A DNA stretch of 35,710 bases from Caulobacteraceae bacterium (GCA_947447115.1 CANFKD010000010.1:1-35710), one strand, 5' to 3'; positions 17,225-25,532 are shown, counted from the first letter of the stretch. Made by a program: numbers and translations. Notes: generated by a model not told the origin, from the sequence alone.

Positions 17225-17779
17225 ATGCTGCGCATTGGTTATATCTGTGACATCAACCTTGTCTCAAACAGGGGCACCGACGAACAGTCATCCATCCCCC
17301 CTCAAATGGAGGCGGATCGCACCGCGCTGGTTGAAGCAGGCTGCAGGGTCATACGTGTTGAGACCGCACGGCCACCGCGCGCGGCCTGCGGTGTCGTCCT
17401 ACAGTCCATCGTAGATTTTGCCGAACAGGGCGACGAGATCGTGGTCGCCCGTTTAAACCAGATCGGCAGTTCCAGCGGGGCAGTGCTTGGCCTCTTACAG
17501 ACCTTGAAGACGCGCGGGATTGGTCTGCGCTTGCTGGACCCTGGCCTGAACCGGCCCGGGTTGGTCGACGATGGGTTCATCCATACGTTGGAAATGATCT
17601 GTAGCCTTGATGGCCGCCTCGGCAATCGCCAGATGGCAAGTCACGGAACCGGTCGTCGCAACCGTGTCACCACCGACGACATCCGCTCACTTCAGGCGCG
17701 TGGCATGGGCGCTGGACAGATCGCCGAAACCCTCCACGTCTCGCGCATGACGATCTGGCGTAAGCTGAAAGAGGCCTAA
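17225..17779 (+). CDS. Serine-recombinase-like protein with lost catalytic residues and C-terminal HTH
   Basis: The 184-residue protein has the length and layout of Tn3/gamma-delta resolvases: an N-terminal domain beginning MLRIGYICDI, a PPQMEADRTALVEAGC helix, EIVVARLNQIGSS, and a C-terminal HTH (VTTDDIRSLQARGMGAGQIAETLHVSRMTIWRKL, residues 148-181). Aligned to gamma-delta resolvase (GYARVS), the catalytic Ser10 is Ile10 and Arg8 is Cys8; Arg45 falls on Ala, and the LDRLGR motif is LNQIGS (Asp67 to Asn, Arg68 to Gln, Arg71 to Ser). It cannot plausibly cut DNA but its HTH looks intact, so a DNA-binding regulator is likely. The ATG at 17225 matches family starts; an upstream TTG at 17120 is less likely. 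Confidence 0.85.
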   Translation: MLRIGYICDINLVSNRGTDEQSSIPPQMEADRTALVEAGCRVIRVETARPPRAACGVVLQSIVDFAEQGDEIVVARLNQIGSSSGAVLGLLQTLKTRGIGLRLLDPGLNRPGLVDDGFIHTLEMICSLDGRLGNRQMASHGTGRRNRVTTDDIRSLQARGMGAGQIAETLHVSRMTIWRKLKEA

Positions 17780-17869
17780 AGCTGCTCCAACATCACTTTG
17801 AGCGCCTGAAACCGTGCTTGGCGCGTCCGCAAACACTGGACAGTGAGGGCTCGCGGCCTCATCTTTAGA

Positions 17870-17883
17870 CGAACAACTGTTCG
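17870..17883. promoter_or_regulatory. Palindrome before the VWA gene
   Basis: CGAACAACTGTTCG pairs at all but its two central bases and lies 24 bases before the VWA start. GAAC-N4-GTTC is the Bacillus-type LexA box, but alphaproteobacterial LexA uses GTTC-N7-GTTC, so an SOS role is not supported. It could be an operator for the co-transcribed TetR protein, which would fit TetR sites near their own operons. Confidence 0.3.
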
Positions 17884-17907
17884 AAACCCTGCACGGGCCT
17901 AACCACC

Positions 17908-19086
17908 ATGTTCATGCGCTTCTTTTCCGAGCTTCGTCAGGCCCGCGTCCCGGTCTCCCTCAAAGAGTATCTGATGCTGATGGAGGCCATGGACAAGCAG
18001 GTCATCGACCGCACGGTCGAGGATTTCTACTTCCTGTCCCGTTCGGCCTTGGTCAAGGACGAGAAGAACCTCGACAAGTTCGACCGGATCTTTGGCAGCG
18101 TCTTTAAGGGCCTGGAAAAGATCGACGACGACCATACGTCTGAAATTCCCTCCGAGTGGTTGCGGCTCCTGACTGAAAAGTTCCTCACCGATGAGGAAAA
18201 GGCCGAGATCGAAGCCCTCGGCGGCTTTGATAAGCTGATGGAGACCCTTCAGGAGCGCCTGAAGGAGCAGAAAGAGCGCCATGAGGGCGGTAATAAGTGG
18301 ATCGGCACGGGCGGCACCTCGCCCTTTGGTGCCAATGGCTACAATCCCGAAGGGGTCCGCATTGGCCAAGACAAGGGCCGTCACGGACGCGCCGTAAAGG
18401 TCTGGGACAAGCGTGAATATAAGAACCTCGACGACACGGTCGAGCTTGGCACCCGCAACATCAAGGTCGCCCTGCGCCGCCTGCGCAAATTTGCCCGCCA
18501 AGGCGCTCCGGACGAGCTAGACCTGCACGGCACCATCAAGGAAACCTCGAACAAGGGCTATCTGGATCTGGTCATGCGGCCCGAGCGTCGCAACACCATC
18601 AAGCTTTTGGTGTTCTTCGACATTGGCGGCTCGATGGACAGCCACATCAAGCTGGTCGAAGAGCTGTTCAGCGCCGCGCGGACCGAGTTTAAGAACCTCG
18701 AATTCTTCTATTTCCACAACTGCCTGTACGAGTCCGTTTGGAAGGATAACAACCGCCGTCACACCGAGAAGATCAACACCTGGGACGTGCTCCACAAATA
18801 TGGTCACGACTACAAGGTCATCTTTGTCGGCGACGCGACCATGAGCCCCTACGAGATCACCTATCCCGGCGGCTCGGTGGAACATTGGAACGAAGAGCCC
18901 GGTGCCATGTGGGTTGACCGCGTCACCCAGATCTATCCGAGCACCGTCTGGCTGAACCCGACCGCTGAACGCCATTGGGACTATACGCCCTCGGTCGGTG
19001 TCATGAAGCAGTTGGTCAGCGACCGGATGTTCCCCCTGACCATTGAGGGGCTGGACAAGGCCATGAAGGAACTGGTTCGGGGATGA
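17908..19086 (+). CDS. CoxE-type VWA domain protein
   Basis: The 392-residue protein belongs to the CoxE-like VWA family, whose members usually work with MoxR AAA+ ATPases in metalloenzyme maturation or complex remodelling. The N-terminal half is helical and charged (FMRFFSELRQARVPVSLKEYLMLMEAM), the middle contains RRLRKFARQGAPDELDLHGTIKETSNKGYLDL, and the VWA domain has a metal site D238-I-G-G-S242-M instead of DxSxS. LNPTAERHWDYTPSV and a final IEGLDKAMKELVRG complete it. No moxR gene is adjacent. The stop overlaps the TetR start by four bases (ATGA), so the two are co-translated. Confidence 0.9.
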   Translation: MFMRFFSELRQARVPVSLKEYLMLMEAMDKQVIDRTVEDFYFLSRSALVKDEKNLDKFDRIFGSVFKGLEKIDDDHTSEIPSEWLRLLTEKFLTDEEKAEIEALGGFDKLMETLQERLKEQKERHEGGNKWIGTGGTSPFGANGYNPEGVRIGQDKGRHGRAVKVWDKREYKNLDDTVELGTRNIKVALRRLRKFARQGAPDELDLHGTIKETSNKGYLDLVMRPERRNTIKLLVFFDIGGSMDSHIKLVEELFSAARTEFKNLEFFYFHNCLYESVWKDNNRRHTEKINTWDVLHKYGHDYKVIFVGDATMSPYEITYPGGSVEHWNEEPGAMWVDRVTQIYPSTVWLNPTAERHWDYTPSVGVMKQLVSDRMFPLTIEGLDKAMKELVRG

Positions 19087-19781
19087 CCCAGCCAGACCCA
19101 TCCTTGGACCTCACGGACCAGGATTTGTCACTCGACGACGAGGCGCACCTGACCCAAGCTGGATGCGCCGCCACACGCGATCTGGTGTTCGTGGCGGCAG
19201 AGCGCCTGTTTGCGGTCCACGGCTTTCAAAAGGTGTCGGTGCGCGACATCACCGCCGAAGCCAAGGTCAATCTGGCCTCGATCAACTATCATTTCGGCTC
19301 GAAAGACGCCCTTCTGCTCGAAATCTTCACCCGGCGGACGGCTGAGCTCAACCGAGCCCGGGCCAAGATGTTACATGAGGCCAATGCCGCCCATGCTGGC
19401 AAGCCGCCCGTTCGCGCGGTCCTTCATGCCCTGATCGCGCCGCCGGTGCGTTGGATGGACCCGAAGGGCGAACGTCTGATCTCGGTCCAGTTCCTGATCC
19501 GCGCACGCAGTGAAGGCACAGACCAGATGCGCGACATCCTGCGCACGGACGTGTCCCACCTTCGCCGCTTCTCCGACGCCCTGCTGGTCGCCTGCCCGCA
19601 ACTGTCTGAGGAGGAGGTCTATTGGCGGCTCCATTTTAGCCTTGGCCTGATCCACAATAACCGGTTCGCCGAGTTTGATCGCCTAAACACCCTGTCTGGC
19701 GGCATCACCCGCGAGGACGAGGTCGATCTGCTGATCCAGCGCATGGTCGATTTCGCCGAGGCGGGGTTCTTGCGGGCTTAG
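19083..19781 (+). CDS. TetR-family transcriptional regulator
   Basis: The 232-residue protein has a TetR N-terminal HTH at about residues 30-75 (RDLVFVAAERLFAVHGFQKVSVRDITAEAKVNLASINYHFGSKDALLLEIF) and a helical C-terminal ligand domain (RAVLHALIAPPVRWMDPKGERLISVQFLIRARSEGTDQM...). The longer N-terminal tail (MTQPDPSLDLTDQDLSLDDEAH) is acidic. It overlaps the VWA gene by four bases and is probably in its operon. The ligand and the regulated genes are unknown. Confidence 0.9.
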   Translation: MTQPDPSLDLTDQDLSLDDEAHLTQAGCAATRDLVFVAAERLFAVHGFQKVSVRDITAEAKVNLASINYHFGSKDALLLEIFTRRTAELNRARAKMLHEANAAHAGKPPVRAVLHALIAPPVRWMDPKGERLISVQFLIRARSEGTDQMRDILRTDVSHLRRFSDALLVACPQLSEEEVYWRLHFSLGLIHNNRFAEFDRLNTLSGGITREDEVDLLIQRMVDFAEAGFLRA

Positions 19782-19811
19782 CGGATGATGTGCGGCGCAT
19801 CGCGCCAAAGC

Positions 19812-19920
19812 AACAAGACCCCCTTCGGCCCTTCGGGCCACTTCCCCCAGAGGGGGAAGATTTGCGCATCTAAGATCTTCCCCCTCTGGGGGAAGTACCG
19901 GCGAAGCCGGGGTAGGGGGT
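19812..19920. repeat. Palindromic intergenic repeat, family 1 copy A
   Basis: Four hairpins follow one another: GGCCCTTCGGGCC-like, CTTCCCCC-AGA-GGGGGAAG (19841-19859), CTTCCCCC-TCT-GGGGGAAG (19877-19895) and CCGGC-GAA-GCCGG (19898-19910). The two middle hairpins are themselves inverted copies around ATTTGCGCATCTAAGAT. Near-identical copies lie at 25533-25639, 33685-33792 and, reversed, 34632-34748. The gap 19782-20154 otherwise holds a second repeat and the Fur-like box. Confidence 0.9.
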
Positions 19921-19942
19921 TCTTTTACAATAGAAAACAAGG

Positions 19943-20024
19943 CCCTCACCCAACCCTCTCCCACAGGGAGAGGGCTTGATCGTTCTTAGCCCTCGCCCCC
20001 TTGGGGGGGAGAGTTGGGTGAGGG
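19943..20024. repeat. Palindromic intergenic repeat, family 2 copy A
   Basis: The outer arms are CCCTCACCCAACCCTCTCCC at the left and GGGGAGAGTTGGGTGAGGG at the right. Inside is the hairpin CCCTCTCCC-ACA-GGGAGAGGG (19954-19974) and CCCTCGCCCCCTTGGGGGGG. A reversed copy lies at 34531-34615 and a partial one at 33833-33872. Confidence 0.85.
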
Positions 20025-20069
20025 GTCTCCACGAACCCTGCGACATAACCACCCCGACGCCCTTTACTA

Positions 20070-20086
20070 TTGCGAGGCATTCGCAA
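20070..20086. promoter_or_regulatory. Fur-box-like palindrome before the iron transporter operon
   Basis: TTGCGAGGCATTCGCAA has perfect six-base arms (TTGCGA/TCGCAA), with 7 of 8 base pairs symmetrical or near so around one centre. It resembles the Caulobacter Fur pattern TTGCGAAT-N-ATTCGCAA. It lies 69 bases before the start of the ferric iron binding protein, at promoter distance. I infer Fur repression under iron sufficiency. Confidence 0.65.
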
Positions 20087-20154
20087 CTATGGCACTGACA
20101 GGGGAACGAAGGTCGCTCAGCGGTCTTTGACGTTGAAATGTCAGGACGTCCCCT

Positions 20155-21201
20155 ATGTCGCGCCTCTTGCCGATCCTTCTGGCTGCTGCCGCCCTCGGTG
20201 TCAGTGCCTGTAGCCCCGCCAAGCAGGCCGCGCCTGAAAGCGCGAGCGCGGGATCGCTGAATATCTACACGGCCCGGCACTATGATGCGGACACGCTGGT
20301 CTATGACGGCTTCACCAAGGCGACCGGGATCAAGGTCAACCGCCTGGAAATGCAGCCTGATCAACTGGTTGAGCGCATGAAGGCCGAGGGCGAGGCCTCC
20401 CCGGCTGACATCATCCTCATGGCCGATGCTGGTGCCCTATGGCGCGCGGAAAGCGCAGGCCTGTTCCAGCCGATCACCACGCCGACCCTCGAAAAGCGTA
20501 TTCCCGTCGCCTTGCGTGACCCCAAGGGCCTGTGGTGGGGCTTTACCCGCCGCGCCCGAGTCATCGCCTATGACAAGGCGGCTGTGAAGCCCGAAGAGGT
20601 CGCGACCTATGAGGCTCTGGCCAGTCCGCGCTTTAAGGGCAAGGTCTGTGTGCGCTCGTCGGACAATGTCTATAACCTGTCCCTGATGGCCGCTTTGATC
20701 GAGCATTGGGGCGAACCCAAGGCTCTGGATTGGGCCAAGGGCGTGGTGGCCAATATGGCCCGCCCACCGCAAGGGGGCGATATTGATCAGATCCGCGCTG
20801 TTGAGGCCGGTGCCTGCCAAGTGGCCCTGACCAACACCTATTACTATCTGCGCCTCGCCGCCTCGCCTGAAGCCGCCGACAAGGCTGCCGCCGCGCGCGT
20901 GGCCCTGTCCTTCCCCGAGCAGGCCGGTGTTGGCACCCATACCAATGTCTCCGGCGGAGGCCTGGCCGCCCATGCGCCAAACAAGCCCGCAGCGGTCAAG
21001 TTCCTCGACTATCTGGCCAGCGACGAGGCTCAGGCGATCTTTGCTGGGGCCAACCACGAATATCCGGCCGTTGTGGGCGTGCCCTCCCCGCCCGACGTGG
21101 CCGCCATCTCACAGTTCAAGGCGGACCCGATGTCCGTCACCGTCTATGGCGAGCGTCAGGCTCAGGCTCAGAGCCTCTATGATCAGGCAGGTTGGCGATA
21201 G
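20155..21201 (+). CDS. Ferric iron ABC transporter, substrate-binding lipoprotein (FbpA/FutA-like)
   Basis: This is the periplasmic binding component of a ferric-iron importer. The 348-residue protein has a lipoprotein signal (LLAAAALGVSAC, Cys19), then the class II binding-protein fold: LNIYTARHYDADTLVYDGFTKATGIKVN, PADIILMADAGALWRAESAGLFQP and the paired tyrosines of the iron site in ALTNTYYYLRLAASPE. The permease gene starts with GTG immediately after its stop codon, and the ATPase gene follows, so the three form one operon. A Fur-like box lies upstream. Confidence 0.93.
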   Translation: MSRLLPILLAAAALGVSACSPAKQAAPESASAGSLNIYTARHYDADTLVYDGFTKATGIKVNRLEMQPDQLVERMKAEGEASPADIILMADAGALWRAESAGLFQPITTPTLEKRIPVALRDPKGLWWGFTRRARVIAYDKAAVKPEEVATYEALASPRFKGKVCVRSSDNVYNLSLMAALIEHWGEPKALDWAKGVVANMARPPQGGDIDQIRAVEAGACQVALTNTYYYLRLAASPEAADKAAAARVALSFPEQAGVGTHTNVSGGGLAAHAPNKPAAVKFLDYLASDEAQAIFAGANHEYPAVVGVPSPPDVAAISQFKADPMSVTVYGERQAQAQSLYDQAGWR

Positions 21202-22809
21202 GTGACAGACCTCGCCGTCCCGCTGCATGGTGCTAGACCCGCTCGGCCATCGGCCCTGAGGATCGGCGCGTGGCTGGCGGCAGGGTTGGCGATCCTCCCC
21301 CTCTTGGCCATTGTCTGGCTGGCCCTGACCCGACCCTCAGCGACGGCCATGCCGCTGTCGCTGATCCTGCGATATGGCCTCACCACCGCCGCGCTCGGCA
21401 GCCTAACAGCCGTCGCCGTTACCGTTCTGGGCACCAGCGCGGCATGGTTGGTGGTCATGTATCGCTTTCCGGGACGTAGCCTGTTCAGCTGGGCGCTTGC
21501 CCTGCCCCTCGCAGCCCCAGCCTTTGCACTGGCCTATGGCTATGCCGACCTGCTTGATGTCGCTGGCCCCATCCGTACGGCCCTGCGCGCCAGTTTCGGC
21601 AGCGATTTTTGGCCGATGGAGATCCGCAGCCTGCCCGGGGCGGCCTTTGTCCTATCCATGGCCTTCTATCCTTACGTCTATTTGACAGCCCGTTCGGCCT
21701 TTATCAGCCAGTCGGTCTGTGCGCTTGAGGCCTCTCGCACCCTTGGCAGCACGCCTTGGGAGACCTTGACCCGTGTCGCCCTACCGCTGGCTCGTCCAGC
21801 CATCATAGCCGGAACCGCGCTGGCCCTGATGGAGGTCTTTGCCGACTATGGCGCGGTCAGTTTTCTCGGCGTCCAGACTCTGACCACCGGCGTTGTCCGC
21901 GCCTGGTCAGTCTATGGCGCGCCAGGATCAGCGGCCCGCCTGTCACTGCTGTTGCTGGCCGTCGCGGCGATGCTGCTCTGGCTGGAACGGTCCGGACGGC
22001 AAGGCCAGTCCTTTGGAGCCAACAGTGCTCGCTGGCGTCCGCTCGAGCCTAAGCCGCTTAAGGGCTGGGCATCGTTGGGCGCGAGCCTCTTTTGCCTGTC
22101 ACTGATCAGCTTTGGCCTTTTGATCCCCGCCGGATGGCTCGCCTATCGCGCCCTTTCGGCAGCCCCCGAAGCCGACCGTCTGATCCAAGCGGCCATGACC
22201 TCCTTTAGCCTTGCCGGTATGGGGGCCTTGGTCACCGTAACGCTCGCGGCTCTGATCGCCTTTGGCGCCCCCCACAGCCACAGGATCAAGCGCTTGGCCA
22301 GCCTTGGCTATGCCACACCCGGGGCCGTGATGGCGGTCGGCCTTCTGGCACCCGCCAGCCTCATCTGGCGCGGCGCTGGATCGGGTGGCAGTCAGACGGT
22401 CGCTCTGGCCCTCGGCCTGCTCATCCTCGCCTATGCCGCGCGCTTGATGGCCTCAGCCCTTGGCCCCATCGAAGCCGGGCTGGCGCGCGTGACCCCGTCG
22501 ATGGACCGCGCCTCCCGCACCCTGGGCGAGACCGAGAACGGAACCCTGCGCCGGGTCCACATTCCGATTGCCAAGGGGGCGCTTTGGACCGCGACCTTGC
22601 TGGTCTTTGTCGATGTGCTCAAAGAGTTACCGGCAACCTTGATCCTGCGACCCTTTAACTTTGACACCTTGGCCGTTCTGGCCGATCGCTATGCCTCTGA
22701 CGAGCGACTGGCTCAGGCGGCTTGGCCGACCTTGCTGATCGTGCTGACGGCGAGCCTGCCCATCATCATCCTGTCGCGCAAAATCATGCAGTCGCGGCCG
22801 GGGGAATAG
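21202..22809 (+). CDS. Ferric iron ABC transporter, fused permease (FbpB-like)
   Basis: The 535-residue integral membrane protein carries two BPD-type permease domains in tandem, about 12 helices. Each half has its EAA-loop for contact with the ATPase: LEASRTLGSTPWETLTRVALPLARP in the first and DRASRTLGETENGTLRRVHIPIAKG in the second. This double-domain layout is usual for FbpB/AfuB. The GTG start directly abuts the fbpA-like stop. Confidence 0.93.
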   Translation: MTDLAVPLHGARPARPSALRIGAWLAAGLAILPLLAIVWLALTRPSATAMPLSLILRYGLTTAALGSLTAVAVTVLGTSAAWLVVMYRFPGRSLFSWALALPLAAPAFALAYGYADLLDVAGPIRTALRASFGSDFWPMEIRSLPGAAFVLSMAFYPYVYLTARSAFISQSVCALEASRTLGSTPWETLTRVALPLARPAIIAGTALALMEVFADYGAVSFLGVQTLTTGVVRAWSVYGAPGSAARLSLLLLAVAAMLLWLERSGRQGQSFGANSARWRPLEPKPLKGWASLGASLFCLSLISFGLLIPAGWLAYRALSAAPEADRLIQAAMTSFSLAGMGALVTVTLAALIAFGAPHSHRIKRLASLGYATPGAVMAVGLLAPASLIWRGAGSGGSQTVALALGLLILAYAARLMASALGPIEAGLARVTPSMDRASRTLGETENGTLRRVHIPIAKGALWTATLLVFVDVLKELPATLILRPFNFDTLAVLADRYASDERLAQAAWPTLLIVLTASLPIIILSRKIMQSRPGE

Positions 22810-22815
22810 ACCGAC

Positions 22816-23835
22816 ATGACGACCGCCCTAACCCTTGATGGTGTCCGCAAGCTCTATGGCGCTAAGGCCGCTGTTGATCGGGTCAGCCTCACGCTCGAGG
22901 CGGGAAAGATCACCTGCCTGTTGGGTCCGTCTGGTTGTGGCAAGAGCACGCTCCTGCGCCTCATTGCCGGACTAGAACCCCTTGATGGCGGCACCGTCTC
23001 GACCGACCATATCCTGTCAGGACCACGCTCACACCTCCCACCAGAAAAGCGTGATATTGGCTTTGTTTTTCAAGACTATGCGCTATTTCCTCACATGTCG
23101 GTTGAAGACAATGTCGCCTTCGGACTGAAGCGTTTAAGCCCCGCTGAACGCCAGAAACGCGCCCTATTACAGTTACAAAGGGTGCACCTCGCAGACCGCG
23201 CCAAGGCCTTCCCTCAAGCCCTGTCCGGCGGTGAGCAGCAGCGTATCGCGCTGGCCCGCGCCTTGGCCCGCGAACCGGCGCTAGTCCTGCTCGACGAGCC
23301 TTTTTCAGGCCTAGATGCCCACCTCAAGGCTGGGGTTCGCGACGCCACCCTCGAGGCCCTGCGGCAAGCGGGGACGGCGGCACTGATCGTCACCCACGAT
23401 GCAGAGGAGGCCCTGATGATGGCCGACCATCTGGCCCTGATGGACCAAGGCCAGATCCTCCAGACCGGCACACCGCAGGCCTGTTACCGCCATCCGGTTT
23501 CGCTGGCAGCCGCACGCCTGTTGGGTCCGGCCAATCCCATTGATCTGCTTGTGAAGGACGGTAAGGCAGACACGGTCTTAGGCAGTCTCGATGCGCCCGG
23601 CCTCACCGATGGCACGGCCATGGCCATTGTTCGCCCTGAAGCCCTGACCCTCACGGCTGATGGCACGCCCGCCTTGGTGCTCGCCAATCGGTTTGCGGGC
23701 GCCGAAAGCTGGATCAAACTTCGTATCGGCGGGCTAGACCTTGAGGCCCGAATGGTGACGCGGGCATCGCCGGTCGTCGATAGCCAGGTCTTCATCACCC
23801 TTGACCACAGCGCCTGCACCGTCACGCGAGCCTGA
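22816..23835 (+). CDS. Ferric iron ABC transporter, ATP-binding protein (FbpC-like)
   Basis: The 339-residue ATPase has Walker A GPSGCGKST, Q-loop VFQDYALFPHMSV, signature LSGGEQQRIALARAL, Walker B LVLLDEPFSGLD, and the switch histidine in IVTHDAEEAL. A C-terminal TOBE-like domain (about residues 240-339, MAIVRPEALTLT) follows. It powers import through the FbpB-like permease. It lies 6 bases after the permease gene; no clear hairpin terminator follows. Confidence 0.94.
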   Translation: MTTALTLDGVRKLYGAKAAVDRVSLTLEAGKITCLLGPSGCGKSTLLRLIAGLEPLDGGTVSTDHILSGPRSHLPPEKRDIGFVFQDYALFPHMSVEDNVAFGLKRLSPAERQKRALLQLQRVHLADRAKAFPQALSGGEQQRIALARALAREPALVLLDEPFSGLDAHLKAGVRDATLEALRQAGTAALIVTHDAEEALMMADHLALMDQGQILQTGTPQACYRHPVSLAAARLLGPANPIDLLVKDGKADTVLGSLDAPGLTDGTAMAIVRPEALTLTADGTPALVLANRFAGAESWIKLRIGGLDLEARMVTRASPVVDSQVFITLDHSACTVTRA

Positions 23836-23975
23836 CCCAACAAAAGGGTGACCGCGACCGACAATTCCATTTCCGGTACAGTAAATAGCTGTATGTATCG
23901 ATTGTCTTAAATGCGGCCTTGGAAATCTCTGCACGCGACCAAGATCAATGGGTTGATGGTTCGTCTCGAGAGGAC

Positions 23976-25142
23976 ATGATGAAGACGCTTTTGATGTTGG
24001 CTTCGGCCCTCGCGCTGAGCTGCGCCGTCGAAATGGCCCACGCTGAAGCCACCTCATCGCCTAAGGCCATCAGCTTTGTCGGCACCACCACCACCGACCT
24101 TTGGCAAAATACCCGCGGTGGCGTGAAGCGCGGCGGCGTGATGATCAATACCGCAGACGCCATCTTCGATTTTGACGGTTCAGCGATTGGCCATGAAGGC
24201 TGGACCGCAAACCTGCATATGCTGGCCACCGACGGCCATAGTCTCAGCGCCCTGCTCGGCGACCTTCAGACCGCCACCAATATTGAAGGCGACGGCGCAA
24301 CCCACCTGTTCGAGGCCTGGGTTCGCCGCCAAATTACGCCCACCACCGCGATCAAGGTTGGGATCATCGACCTCAATGCCGACTTCGACGCCAATGAGAC
24401 TCCGGGCCTATTCATCAACAGCTCGCACGGGGTGGGCCCGGAGCTCTCCGGTGCTGGTCCCAATGCCGCGCCGGTTTGGCCGAACGGCACAGCCGGTATC
24501 GAGCTCCAGATGACGCCGACCGAGAACAGCCGCTTCACCGCGGGCCTGTTCAACGGCACCCCCCGAGATGTCGACCATCCTCTAGCCCTGGCGGCTGTGA
24601 CCCTTCACGAGGATGATGGTGTGATGGCCATCGCGCAGGGCGACTGGACCAGTTCAAAGGGCGTCCATTGGTCTGCCGGCCTGTGGCACCACACCGCCGA
24701 TTTTAGCCCCCTTGATCCTTCGGCCGCCAAGCCAGTGTCCGGACAAACCGGGGCCTATGGACTGGTCGAGGCTCCCCTGCCCTTCCTCGATCGGTCCAGC
24801 GGCTGGATCAGGGTCGCGCGGGTCGATGATGCCTCATCCTATGTCGCCAGCTATGTGGGCGGCGGCGTGACCCATGACGGGCTCTTTGCGGCAAGGCCCG
24901 ACGATAAGATCGGTCTGGCCTTTGCCTATGCCGGGATCAGTGACAAGGCCCGCGCCGCCTCGGCGCTCGGCGGCGTTCCTTTAGAGTCTGGCGAATTGGC
25001 TTTCGAGCTGACCTATGCGGCCCAAATCACGCCAGCCTTGGCGCTACAGCCGGACCTGCAGTACATCATCCATCCCGGCGGCGATTCGTCTCTGGGCGAT
25101 GCCTTGGCCATTGGTCTAAGGATATCGCTGCAAACCTATTAA
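23976..25142 (+). CDS. Carbohydrate-selective porin family (OprB-like) outer-membrane protein
   Basis: The 388-residue protein starts at the ATG at 23976 (or 23979), behind GAGAGGA, with signal peptide MMKTLLMLASALALSC...AHAEA. The mature part reads as an outer-membrane beta-barrel: alternating hydrophobic strands, HLFEAWVRRQITPTTAIKVGIIDLNADFDANETPGLFINSSHGVGPELSG, and the C-terminal LALQPDLQYIIHPGGDSSLGDALAIGLRISLQTY with a terminal aromatic. These are OprB-family hallmarks. It sits downstream of the iron transporter, 140 bases away, so it may have its own promoter. The solute it passes is unknown. Confidence 0.85.
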   Translation: MMKTLLMLASALALSCAVEMAHAEATSSPKAISFVGTTTTDLWQNTRGGVKRGGVMINTADAIFDFDGSAIGHEGWTANLHMLATDGHSLSALLGDLQTATNIEGDGATHLFEAWVRRQITPTTAIKVGIIDLNADFDANETPGLFINSSHGVGPELSGAGPNAAPVWPNGTAGIELQMTPTENSRFTAGLFNGTPRDVDHPLALAAVTLHEDDGVMAIAQGDWTSSKGVHWSAGLWHHTADFSPLDPSAAKPVSGQTGAYGLVEAPLPFLDRSSGWIRVARVDDASSYVASYVGGGVTHDGLFAARPDDKIGLAFAYAGISDKARAASALGGVPLESGELAFELTYAAQITPALALQPDLQYIIHPGGDSSLGDALAIGLRISLQTY

Positions 25143-25154
25143 GGACGACCGCCC

Positions 25155-25448
25155 GTGACCTCGCCCATCGAAGAGACGATCTTTGCTCAGTTGGCGTTGG
25201 TTGGAGAGGGAAAATCAATCGATCCTGCCGCTGTCGCTAAGGCGTTGGAGCCTGAGGGCTGGCGCCGCATGCTGGGGCAGGTCCGCTCTACCTCTGTGGG
25301 TCTGGCCCGCCAAGGCAAGCTGGTCATTACCCGCCACGGCAAGCAGGCCGATCCGGAGGCCTTCAAGGGCGTCTATCGCTTGCGGCTGTTGCTGGACAGT
25401 GACCGCAGGCCTGAGCCCATCGTTGAGATCGTGGCTGAGGATGAATAG
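25155..25448 (+). CDS. DUF3253 domain protein
   Basis: The 97-residue protein matches the DUF3253 pattern: IDPAAVAKALEPEGWRRMLGQVRSTSVGLARQGKLVITRHGKQADPEAFKGVYRLRL. It reads as a winged-helix-like small protein. It starts with GTG at 25155, 12 bases after the porin gene. Its role is unknown. Confidence 0.85.
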   Translation: MTSPIEETIFAQLALVGEGKSIDPAAVAKALEPEGWRRMLGQVRSTSVGLARQGKLVITRHGKQADPEAFKGVYRLRLLLDSDRRPEPIVEIVAEDE

Positions 25449-25486
25449 CTAAACAAGGCCACCAGAGGGTCGCTTTCCGCCTAAGC

Positions 25487-25519
25487 GAAAGGGTCTGGGT
25501 CCCCGCCTGCGCGGGGAAC
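25487..25519 (+). repeat. Short repeat, family 3 copy A
   Basis: The motif GAAAGGGTCTGGGTCCCC-GCCTGCGCGGGGA contains a CCCCGC/GCGGGG hairpin. It recurs at 34075-34104 and, reversed, at 34775-34806. The type CCCGCGAAGGCGGGG next to CTGGGTC is widespread in intergenic DNA of Caulobacterales and sphingomonads. Confidence 0.75.
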
Positions 25520-25532
25520 ACGGGTGGGGGGA

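Noticed and set aside
17870-17883. SOS (LexA) box before the VWA gene
   Set aside because: GAAC-N4-GTTC is the Gram-positive LexA pattern; alphaproteobacterial LexA recognises GTTC-N7-GTTC. Kept only as an unidentified palindrome.
19785-19979. Small plus-strand frames in the repeats (also 33963-34157, 34336-34611, 34621-34920)
   Set aside because: They translate repeat DNA (GPSGHFPQRGKI-type peptides recurring in several frames) and have no ribosome sites.
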